This document shows, one piece after another, positions 1 to 12,500 of a DNA stretch of 64,000 nucleotides. The position numbers were made by a program, and so were the translations under genes. A model generated the notes under the pieces. That model saw only the letters and a program-made list of their open reading frames with translations. It did no database searches and had not been told where the DNA came from. This DNA is from Nepenthes gracilis (lineage: Eukaryota; Streptophyta; Magnoliopsida; Caryophyllales; Nepenthaceae): the NCBI GenBank assembly GCA_033239525.1, contig BSYO01000020.1, positions 12,278,308-12,342,307 on the forward strand, given 5' to 3'. The number at the start of each line of letters is the position of its first letter. Position 1 is the stretch's first letter.

Positions 1-492
1 AAGTCTCCGTAGCATCAACTAGGTCCGATACCAGCCTCCATGACAAACACCCAGCAAAACCCAGCATCAGAGAGATGAACAGGGTTCACACAGAGATAGC
101 TACTCAATGTTTGGAAAAATCCTTTAGTAGATGTTTGCTTGAAAGAACGATGCACTTGCAAATTAAGAAAAACAGCAAGAAAAATTTGAAACAATTCAAA
201 TGTTTTGTTTGGATGCAGCAAGATTATATGGAAAAGCCAACGAAAGTTTATTAGAAAATTTTTATACGTTTGAAACTGCTTTTCCCTCAATTTTTCAGAG
301 ATCAAAATATTGAAAGAGAAGTGCGGCCAATCAAAACACTATTGAACAAAAAGTGAGTTTTATCCTTTTTCAAATGGAAATCTATGGATGAATAGATCAA
401 TTTTAAACCACGCATCTCCTTGTTTACCCTGCTTTTTTATTCCATACGACATGCAAAAGGACGATAAAAATTAATGTCTCTATTCAGCATAC

Positions 493-564
493 CTGTTGCA
501 GTTCAAAAGAAGTTTCCCGGAAGATTTTGTTAAGATCTGTAAAGTACGTCTCCATAGCTTCAAT
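493..564 (-). CDS. MED15: MED15 exon 5
   Basis: The acceptor is GCTTGACAG|ATT and the donor CAACAG|GTATGC; 24 codons in phase 0. It encodes residues 137-160, [20 protein letters not shown] then ELQQ, which follows the family pattern IKxMKExYxxDLNEIYQRxxxKLQQ. The downstream exon, usually starting HDSLPQ or similar, was not identified in bases 1-492 and probably lies outside the window. Confidence 0.8.
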
Positions 565-3500
565 CTGTCAAGCATCACGATCAGAAAGGCAAAAATGGGC
601 TTCATGTTTCAGGAGCAATAGGCACCCACAGGGCATAAAAAAAACACACCAACAATAAAGCTTCAAAGTACTTTTCCCTCGGTAAAAAGATTTGCTGCTT
701 TTGTAGTCATTGTTGTAACAAAATGAATAATAATTTCATGATAGTCATTCATGATATTAATCATTTCGGGATAAATGGAGGTATGTTATAACTAGAAACA
801 TCAAAGTTAAGAGGATGACTGATAATATGGCCAAGGCACAACGATCGGGTAGTGTATGATCTGAAGCATTTTCTACATTTTTTTCAACTGGAATAATAGC
901 AGAATGTGTGCTGGCATGAATGGACAAGCTACTAGGGATTCTTAGCTGAAACAAGGAATTTTACTTCATGTTCACCAAACTTCTATAGCAGTTGAATTGT
1001 GTGGAAGTTGATTTATGATATCAAATATTTACAATTGCATTTATTGCTCAACACAACGATATATGTCTTAGGAGGGCATCCATGAATGCGAGTTGTGTGG
1101 TGGCGATGGGTGGGGGCGACAGTGAAAAGAGAAACGTAAGGGTCATAGATGTCATCTACAATCAGAGCTTAACATAATTCTGTTAAAGATATTTGTTTCT
1201 ACTATTGTGCATTGTTATATAGCCTGTATTTTCTTCTGCTTGGAAATAGAGAAACAAAATAACAGCCATTTATTCTGTTCCCTGAAGATCCATAACTTAT
1301 TTTCCTGGGAAGGCTTTTCTAGGAGAAGGTATCAGATATGTAGGAGGGTGAAGCATTTCTTCATAGATTGATGGCCCACATACAGTCACATGCTTGGAAG
1401 CCTCAGTCATACTCCTTTTTATTCAAAATCTAATCTTGCCTTTCTACTTCTACCTTCTTTGCACTTTGCTTCCTTCATGGTTCTTTTCCTTGGCATTTTA
1501 TTCACATAGTTTTATGTCAATATGCCTTATTGGACGGTATTACGAACTGCAAGTTGAGATAACCACATCCATCTGAAGTATGCTGAAAAAAGAAGCAAAA
1601 GGGCAAAGCTCATATTTTCCTTTTCAATCAAACTTTTCTTTTTTCCTCATATTTTACAAAATCCAAATAGTGCCTCCAAGACAATTTATGGTTGTTAAAA
1701 ATAACTAGCAGGGAAACGTTGAAAAATGGCCGAGCCAATCGCTTGCATTTTGTGAGGCCATCCCTGAACTCTTCTGACACTTCTCATTCTTCCTCTGATG
1801 CATCCCGTAATCTTTCTTTCTATATAATGTCTCCAATTCTCAACGCACCCATGACCTCAGCATTAGTATATGGATGGAACCCCTAATCAAAGTTATAAAA
1901 AGTTGGATGTGGAGATGTTGAATACATCAACAATGCAGGTGGTGGAGCAAATATAGCTGCAGAAGATCGTGGGCAGAAGGTGAGGAAAGTGATCTAGTTA
2001 TGGATGACAACATATCCCCTTTTTTAAAAAAATCATTGTTTTTTTCAACAGGCAGTTATTCGCAATGCTCGTGCAACTGAAAACATTGGGAAAATGTTGG
2101 TTCTTCTTGGGCATTGTGCACAACAAGTTCCTTAGATTATTCAGTCAGTCAAATCAATTGCTTACTTTTACACTGCGGTTTTATTTCTCTTGCCTTGAAC
2201 TGGAATGGAATCTATGTCACACCGGTGGGGTTTCCCCCTCATATTTATTTGGAGAGAGGTCATTTAACGGAAAAGGGGTACAAATTGTGGGAGGTAGCTG
2301 GTTGATTGAGGAGGATCTTATTTAACCTAGTAAAACAGCAAAAATTATATGTTACAGGAAAGAAAAGAGAGGAAAAGAGAATTGGCAAGGAGAAGGATGA
2401 GAGTGATTGCTGGCCAAGTGCAAGGTGGAGGAAGAAAAAGAAGAAAACAAGAAATCCTATTCCAAGTAAGTTAATCGCATTCTTCTTGTAAGTGATCACT
2501 TTCTGCGTTAGTAGATCACTGGTAAATAATTCATGTCATTCCCGTAAGAAATCTGTGCTCTTCAAGGAAGAAAATAATATGACAGTTCTGGAGGTTGGTC
2601 TTCAGGACATATCTTTACCTACGTGGGATTGTGTCTCGGACATGTGTTAAATCCTGTAGTTTAACATAAAATAACAAGTAGTTTTATACGTTTACATTTG
2701 TAATCCATGTGTTCTATGCTTAATTGGATGCTTTTCATAATTAAATTGTGATTCTACGTGACACTATCACATGGCAAAGGAGGAACGTTTAAATGTTGTT
2801 CAAACACCAAGCTCCAGAATTAAAGACGTTAAATGGGCTGTGCCAACTATACCGGGTGGTTGACTTAGAGAGCTGCACCGAAGCCTGGAAGTCGAACCCT
2901 CCTTGATGCTGCACACACCGCCGCACACAACTTTTCTCTTGGCACATAGCCCCTTTTTCTTGTTTCTCAGATTTACAACAAACCGCAAAGTTAATCAAAG
3001 AATTACTTGGATCACAGGGGTCACTTTGAGAAGTCACACTAGATACCAAAAGCCACCATCCTCACTGTTGCACAGCTGATGCCCCATAGCCATGTGAGTC
3101 CTACACAAGGCCTAAAGACTAGCACATGTTTTAAATGTGCCGCCATAACTCTATTTCTCAAACTACCGGGCCACAAGATTACGTTTTTTTCCTTTGATAT
3201 TTTTCACACAATTTTATCCTATACTCTTATCATATGTTTAAGCCCTTAGAACAGACGCATTTAGTAATGAAAGCATAAAGTTGCTTCATATTTGTTAGCT
3301 ATTGACTATTGTCCCGTGTAGTGCAGGAGATCGCATATATGTTATTCGTTCTTTATAGTGGGTTTTCACTTATAGATATTTTCTTTTACTGAAAGTTCTA
3401 GGTCTCCTGCTGATACTATGACTAGTACCATAACAAAGTACGTTATCACTCCTAGTATTTTGGATACTCTGACTATTATCACAATCAAACTAAATGGCAG

Positions 3501-6500
3501 AAACTATTCACATTGGACAACTATAGTTGAAATTTGATTTATTGGTCAAGATCTGAAAGATCACCTCTCTGTTAAACTTATTAATCGCTCTTCTCCCATT
3601 TATAGAAAGTTGTGGAAGCGTGTGGATGTCTAATTGTGTTTGTCATGGCAGTCTATTGATAGAATTACAAGATCTGTCCCGGGTTTGTCGATCATATAAG
3701 TCTATATGATCCACCACCAGAGATATATATACTAATGATATTTAAGTCAGCTACAACTGGACAATAATAGCTTGACAGAATTATTTGGGATGATTAAGCA
3801 ATTGACGGCTGAATTTAATGAGATATTTTCATTGAGCACAGATATCTGCGCCTTATAGACACGTGAGCAACTATTTATCATTCATATACTCTGAGATCTT
3901 CCTTCCGAATATGAACCAACCCATGCCTAAATTCTGTGTAGTCCAATACTTCCTGCCCTTTCCAAGGCATTATCTCATATTATTCATGCTAGTCCTCATT
4001 CTAATATAGTATGATCCATTGTTGACTGTCCAGCTCTTGTGACATTCTACTGGTCATGCTGAGATTAGTTCTTAGAGCAGTAAAGGTCGAGGTGATGGGG
4101 GAAGATTTGGTGGTATGAGAAATGTTGGTCGTACTACTCGGTGCTCCTTTTTTAATTAAGATAGGTCATGTACGTGACACTTGCTAGATATTACATGGTC
4201 GGCCACCTGATTCAACAAATGTGGCCTAGCTTGATACTGTGGAGATCATCACTCCACCCTAGACACCATTATCTATGCCTTCTATTTATATATTCGAGGA
4301 GTATACTGAGTTCCTATAATTTTAGGTTGCAAAGCAAGCCACTCAATTAGTTGAGTCACCCATTGTTTCACTTGTCCAAACAAGTTATGGACCTTTAATG
4401 GCATTTTTACCACAGACTATAACACATCAAAGCCGATGGATGATTTACTATGGTACCACCGATCACATGAGTGGTAATGTTACATGTTTTTCCCATATCT
4501 GTTATTCAATTGCCTTATCTAATGTCATGCTTACAAATGACTCTTCTACCTCTATAAGTGAGATTCGGCCAGTTTGTCCTACATTTTTGATCTCTTTATA
4601 ATTAGCTCTGTATCTCCTAAAATTTTCATTTAACCTATTATTTGTTTGTCCTCCATCTTCAATCCCTTTACAATTAGTTCTTTAGTTTTCAAAATTTTTA
4701 TTTAACCTATTATCTATTAACAAATTAACCAAACTATTTAATCACCCTATAACATTTTGTTGGGATTTTGTTGTTGATCTGAAGAAGTGCAGGAAGATTG
4801 GTTCCAGGCATGAGATATAGGGCTTGTACTATTTGGAAATCAATAAAAGAGTTGATATGTTGTGAGTTGATATGAATAAAAGAGTACTCATAGAGCTTAC
4901 AGTGGGTTGTGTTTCACCAATGAAATTTATCTAAGACAATTAAGTTGTCATGTACATTGCTTCAAACGTAGTATTTCATGAGCGGGCCAAACATATTGAA
5001 ATTGATTGCCATTTTATACGGAAAAAACTGCTGATAAAGGAGATATCCATGCTACAAATAAACATTATCAGCTCGTAACGAGTAAGACATTTAACCCTGA
5101 TGTCATATTCTGCTGATGTAACAAATAGGGCCAATAAAATTGGTTGTTTACAGCAATATTTGGTGGAATGGTACACCAAAAAAAAAAAAAAAAACGACTA
5201 ACATGTCCCAACCTTTTTCGTAAAACCTTCATTGGGTACTCTCCAATCTTAGGCCAATTTGATCTCTTACTTCGGTGCAAGGTTCGGTCAATTTCTATTC
5301 TCCAAAAGGAGCATTTCTACACTGGAGAACTGTCCACCACCTCTCGTGAACTACTTCATGTGTCCCACTCTTGAATGGTATAACACAGGGGAATCCTTAA
5401 GCCCCCACCACCACCCAGCCTTCCATTCATCACAACTGCTAGCATACTTAAAACAAGACGATCGTACTCTGAATTTCTCTCTTTGCACACATCCTGGCTC
5501 CTAATGCTTTCTTGTCTAGCCATCTCAAATTAGATAACCTCATCCTCCTCCTCCCCGATATTCACAATGTTGCAATGCCAAATGCTACCCATTACTATCC
5601 ATTACATCCTCATGTAAGTCACCCTAAATCCTCTTCTCTATTTTTAGACTGTTGCTTCTCTAGAAATTTGGGAACATGGATCACCATTCCATAACATGGC
5701 TTAAATGTTCTTTCAACCTGGTGATCGCTCCACTAATGATTTTTTTTTTTTTTTTCATAATATTTACATAGATTCATTCTTATCCTCTAGAATGGGTTCA
5801 CTAAAATGCCATCCCATGTATCACCCCATGATCCCCTTGGGCAATAGAAAGCTCATGCAAAGTACAAAAAGGTGGAGGAATAAAAGATGGATGAGGCTTA
5901 AAATTAGATTTAAAATGTTACTTCCTCGAGAAAGATAGTTGAAAAATCACAATTTTGTTCTCGAGGCTGAAAATTTTCAGTTTCTAGAGGCCATACACTA
6001 ACATATTGTACGAAAATTTCAATAATCATCATAGGTATTTATGCATATAATTTTGAAAAAAAATGATTGAGGATAACAATAATAGTATACAGAAACCCAA
6101 TTAGTAAATGAGAAAGCATTTGGTATATGTAAATACCAGAGTTGTGCATCTAATATACAAGAGCTTCATTAACGGCTACGAAGCACGGACACTCTCTCGG
6201 CCTTAACGTGTAGGTGTTCGACACGTATCGGACACCAACACATCCTGAACACGTGTCCAGATGTGAATAAATTTTTTTTGAAATGTTTCGGACACGTTAA
6301 GGACACGTCTCGACACGTTTTGAATACATCCTGGATACGTCCCGACATGTTTGGACACGTTCCAGTTACGTCAGACATGTTTCGGACACGTTTTAGACAT
6401 ATTAGATAATTTTATGGGTATTTGGTAAATTTATATTAAAATATTATAAATTTATTTATAATTTTAAATAAATAAGTGTGGGGCCTAGGTCTGGGATAAA

Positions 6501-9500
6501 TAAATTATCAAATGGGAATTTAATTAGATTAAATTAAATTTATTAAATAGGATTATCAAATTGGATTATTAATAAATTAAATAAATAATATAATTTGATA
6601 AATTAAATTATCAAATGGGATTCGAAGGCCTAGGGTTTTCGAAGTTTAGTTCCCACTGTTCCCTTGAGCTCTCTTCTTCCTCTGTAATCAAAGGCTTAGG
6701 GTTTCAAAGTTGAGTTCTCTGCTAACTTACTATTCCCTCGAATTCTCTTCTTCCTCTACAATCAAAGGCCTAGGGTTTCGAGTTCTCTTCTAACTTATTC
6801 TTCCCCTCGAGTTCTCTTCATCCTCTGTTCCCTCGAATCGAAGGTAATATTATCACTTTATCATTTTCAAATACATTATTCTCACCCTATATTGGGATTC
6901 GAACCCTAAACTTCATTCTTCTGCTTTCGTTATTCAGAAAAAGAAGAACAACTTGTTCTTCTTTCTTCCTTTTCATCTGTTCTTCTTTATTTGCATAATA
7001 ATAACAATAATAATTATTATTATTATATACGGTAATAGTAATATACTGTTACCGTATACTATTGCTGTATACTGTAATAGTAATATACTATTGTCGTATT
7101 ATATTGTTATATATATTTAGTTTTTCAAAGAAATAATATGTTAATTATATGTTTGTTACTTTAATAGGTTGTTAATATATCATCTTTTGAGGTTAGCACT
7201 AATTCATATTCATCTTGTAACAAAGAAGATAATAATAAACTCTTGTGAATTTATGTTATAAGATATGACAAGCTGAATGAAGAAGGTAGAAATATATCTT
7301 GACAATACAATTTTTGCCATCAAACGAAGAAAAATTCCTATACAAGGGTTCGTGCTCATTTGTTAAAAATACCTAGTTTGGAAATCAGTGCTTGTAAAAA
7401 AATAACATCAAATGATATGGCAAAAATGTAAAAATTAGAAAATAATGCAAAGACAAGAACGCTAAATAATGCACCAAAAAAAGCAATATAGACTGGACAA
7501 ATCTTCAGCTCTGAAAATTCTCAAATAAAATTATCAAACTTACGAATTTTTCATGCTTTATAATATGATATATTTTTCCTAAAGCAATGTAGAAGATTTT
7601 TCCTATATATATATATATATACACACACACATATAGATTAAGAACAAAAAGAGGGGGAAGGAAAAAAAGGGCAGCTCGATACAAAAGGCTCCCACAATGT
7701 GCAGGTTCTGAAAATTTAGTAACCTTGAAGTCACACAATGACAACTCTAAAGTTTTGCCAAGAGAAAACCACAAATCAAATGAAATGGAAATCGGATTTA
7801 TAGAACCTTAGAATAAGATAATTATCAAACAAAAGAAATAGAAAAGACAAGGAACCATAATCCAAAAGTCATTTAATCTGATGCAAGTAAGAATAACCAA
7901 AAAAGAAAAAGATGTGTTGACACAATTAATTGTCAACACCAAAAGCGGTTTGCTTTAAGGCTCCAGCATTCCACAAATTGAAAAAGTCAATGCAGTCCTA
8001 CTGATGATCTAAAGCAAAATAAAATATTGCAGCAGTTGAGCATTTGTTTTGGCCTCAAGCAAGAATTCTTCATCAGATGACATTAGGTTTTTCACTGATT
8101 GGTGCCTTGAGGAAATTTTTACCTTTAAGCTTTTCCTCTCTTTTTATTGATAATCTAAACTACTATTTTATAATATTTTTATTATTAAGGAAATTGGAAC
8201 CTGCAATAATTCGTCTCCCATAAGCTGGCAAAGATAGAGCAACATGGGCAAAAAAGTGGCAACTTGGCAAATGATTTGACACTAGCAATCATCATCTAAT
8301 CCCTCAAGTTAGCATAATGCATTTGCACTCATAGCTATGACATAAACTGTAAGGATCGAGTTTTAACTTATGTTAATCGTGATTAATTAAAATAATATAA
8401 TCAAAATTATGGTCAAAAGATGTAGAAAACAATGTTAAAAAGGAAAAAATTGCAAAGCGGATGAGTGGTGCATTTGCCTCACGCCTCCTGGGATCCTGAG
8501 GGGCTGAGAGCAGAGCCGGGTGCGCCTACCACGCGCCCGAGCACTCAGCAGGTGGTGATTCCAGCAGCCTTGCGCCTGATCCACACTCAAGCCGTGCTCG
8601 AGTGCGGGTTTATTATAAATTCTGCCGAAGATTAGTTCCACCGCATTTTCAAGCAGTGGAACAGATAAAGGAGAGAGAAACCAGATAGAGAAAGGCTGAA
8701 ATGAGAGAGAAGAAGAGAGAGAATAGGAAGAAAACTTCTGGGTAGCTAAAGTTGGGGCGTTTGGAGTAAGCATTTTGGTATAGCAGGTTGAGGCAAGTGC
8801 ACTTTTAGCTCCCTCTTTTATCTGTTATGGTTTATTTCTGTTCTTTTTTAGTATTATTGTTCTAATACTCGCCAAACTAAGATTTTGAAGTAAACTCATA
8901 AAAAATTTGCATATTTATTGGTCTACCATGATTTTGCTGCGAAATTTTTAAAGAACTCATGTACAATTATCTGTATCATAATTGTGTATTATTTTGAAAT
9001 TCTCTTTGTATTTAGATGTATAAAAATATTTTCTACATACTTGTGCTTCGTAGGTGTTAATTTTAAATTATTGCATATTATCTATATATGCTAAAAATAT
9101 ACTGTATATTTAATTATGTGATGATATTTATTAAATTTGTATTAAGCTTTTTAAATTTTCTTCGGCATGCTTTATCATCAAATTTTATGTTTATGGAATG
9201 ATTGTGATAAAATGTATAAGACATTACGAAAAGGAAAGGAAATTCTACAATTATGATAAGAAAAGTATAAATTGTTCTCTAAAAGGGTGAAAACTAAGAA
9301 TTTAGAAACAAAGTGCGGAATTTTTCTAAATTAAAGAAATAAGAAATTGGACCAAAGAATTATTCAGAGAATAATATTCTCTAACATGCCTTAAGATATT
9401 GCAGTGGTTATCGAGGAATTGCCCCTAACCTGTGGGAAAATAAGGACAGATTACAGCCCCGTTTACTGGGTTATAAGTATGTACTGCCCACCACTGTGTG

Positions 9501-12500
9501 TTGAATAAGATGGTGAGGCCTTAGATTGTGTGGAAGCGAACACAATCCGTTCCTCGATTGTCCGCTCCATTAGCTGATAAGACCTACTAGCCCTAATTCT
9601 TCAAGATAAGTGAATTTTTCACATATTTTGACAAATAAGAATAAGAAAGAACCAGAAACATGTTTTGATGGCTAATGGTAAAAAAGAATAAAATAAGAAA
9701 TCAGGAGGTTGCATTTATATTTATGTTATATCATTCGGTATGATTCCTACCTCCTATTATATATGATTTTAAGTATGAATATGTATATGCATGTTCTTTG
9801 TTATTTATAGTGTTTTGATAAGTATTTGGCTCACTCATTTACTGTTTTACTAACCCTTCAACTGATTTACACGAGTTGCTGCCTGATGAGTAGGATTGAA
9901 GATGGAAGGACTTTGTTTATGCCTCCGAAATTATTATTTTTGCTAACTCGATGATTTTGGATAGTATTTACTATACTAGCTATTAGTTCTAGTTTGATTC
10001 AGTTGTAAACTATGATGGAATTGATGTGGAGTTTTGAACAGTTTTTGATGCTTGGAATGATGTTATATAGTTCAGTATCAGTTGTATTTTGATTATGTAT
10101 GGTAATTGATATATATAATGAACAGTGTATCTCAGTAATGATTTCAGTTTCAGATGGACAAATTTTATGTATGTTTATTGTTTCCATAGATTAGTATATG
10201 ATTTATCAGACAGGCATCTATCTTTAATAAAAAGCTAACGTCATATTGTTGGATTGGTGTTACAGCCACAGATGAGGTGGCACTGTGTTTGAATACTATA
10301 TATGTTGGTTTATTGTTTATGTACGGTCAATTGTGGTATTGACAGAAAAAGCTCACATCCAATGAGTTAATGGTTTATTTATTGGTAAAGCGATAAATTG
10401 AACATTAAAAGATAATAAATTATGATTATGATTAATGACAGATTTTAAGACTTGATCAGTCACATTAACTCGCTTTACTGACTTGGTAGGTAAATAGAGA
10501 TGGAATGTCAGGCGATCTTTCATTAGGCAACATATTTAAAAACTGTTATTGTGATTTGCAAACTTCTTGTCATATGAAAGGAGCTCTAAATATGAAAGCA
10601 TAGTAGTTCCTGTCTTTTAATACATGGGTTAACATCGCATGCCACATGGGGTTGGGAGTGTCACTCAATAGTTGAATGATCAAGTATAAAAATGTAGGAT
10701 AGGCATGTAGGTTCGAAGAACTACATTAAGAATGTTACATCGTTGAAATTGTACCCTAATAAATGTTGTAACGGTATTTTGTAGGAGATTGGTGGTATCT
10801 ATTATTATCTATGTTTAATGATCCATATATCATAATTGATTCTACATGTCAAAATTTCAGAAAGATATATTTTCTTCATAGATTAGTTTTGTATTGATAT
10901 GCCTTTATAAGTGTGCTATAGGCCTTCCATTCAACAACTTACGATTTTGGAATGACAATGAACTTGTCTCCCCTAGTCCTCTCATGTCTAATTCTTCACC
11001 CTCTTGTCTCATCCTCTATTAGTTTTCCTATTTTCTCTTTTCCTTCCTGTCTGTCTTTCTATCATCCTCTCTTACCCTTCCCACTTCCTTCTCCTTATAA
11101 GTCTTCCAAATTCTTAGTTTCACCCACACCCATTTATTCTCAGACTAGGAATCTGGAAGACTCATCAAGAATAATAAGTCAATATCAACAAAAGCTCAAG
11201 GATTGGTGTGGAATGAGAAACTAGAAACCTCTTCTCTGGATGGGCCAACGGCTAAAAGTTTGCAAACCATCGACCCTAGCAGGTTTAGCACATGTCAATG
11301 GCAAGATAGCATCTTAGACATGGCATACAAATTGACCAAAGCATGTGAAGTTGGCAACATTGCATTTGATACTCTGCCTCTTAGCCACTTTCTATATGGC
11401 TACCTCTTTGGCTAGCAATATTCATCGTTTGATTTGCTTTCTGAAGCATGATTTATTTAGTTGAAGTACTTGGCATAGTTTGATAGGAAACAAAAGAGTT
11501 TTTTCTTTGGCAGGTGGGGGAGATGAGTAATAACACAAGTGTATTAGTTTTTTTTTTTTTTTGGTAAGGAATGGAGATTGAATTGATATAGAGAAGGAAA
11601 TTACAAAAAACCAAAAGTGGAAAATTAAAGTGTATTAGTTGTAAGTGACTAGATTTTTAAATTTTATGGAAAATAGAAACATTTGAAAATAAACCTGAAG
11701 GCATACGTAAATTCTAGCAAAGTGGCAAGCACCTCACTCATGTGTAAAGCACAAAGGAATTCACTAAGGACTGAGGAGTCAAATTAGAATATAAAAACTA
11801 ATATTGGGCTTTCACTTAAGAGTGATTCTTAACACTCATCTCCCCTCATCTTAGAATATAATACCTATTCTTGGCCCCTCACCTAGAGTAGTTCTTTAAC
11901 ATTAACATATTCATTAAGAAGAAGAACAGCAACAAGAATAATGAGCAGAAGAAAACATATTACCTTCTGATAGACCTCTTCTTGCCGATAACCTGAATTA
12001 CTAGTCTGAGCAGCAGAATTCGTAAAAGCTTCCAGAACAAAAACAAAAGCAAAAATGTGTTATATCACTAGAAAACCATCCACAAGAGAGAGATATAAAA
12101 ATGATGAGCAAGAATAAGCTTACCAGAAAAGAAACAAAAGCATATGAAGAAATAAGAGACAAAACCTAACGCAGTAGTACTGATCAGCTAATAACAGACA
12201 AACAGTTAAAAGCATGAAACAGCATCCTATATTGAAATCCATATATACCTCACACTTGCAAAAACTTTAACCCAAAGCAAGCAATTTATGCATAGAAGAA
12301 AAAGAAGCAAATGAACAAGCAAGTTTCAAACAATTGTCCAGATTTGGAAATGCACAATCAAATAACCACCCGTACTAGGCTACTAGTAATTGCACAATGA
12401 AGATAATTTGCTAACTACACTAATTCCAACTGGCATCTTCATAAGCTGCAATAAAACCCATAGTTCTTAACATCCCACTCTTGTCTTTCCGCAATCTTTT

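Noticed and set aside
15..305. Possible next MED15 exon on minus, with SEKLREKQFQTYKNFL resembling the family EKLRQFKTMLERMI
   Set aside because: The similarity covers few residues, the flanking residues do not match, and no convincing acceptor/donor pair in the right phase was found.
9047..9058. GTGCTTCGTAG, the complement of the terminus at 6176, as the right end of the hAT-type element
   Set aside because: It lies inside gypsy LTR copy E, which is continuous on both sides, and the flanking 8 bases do not match those at 6168-6175. Probably chance.
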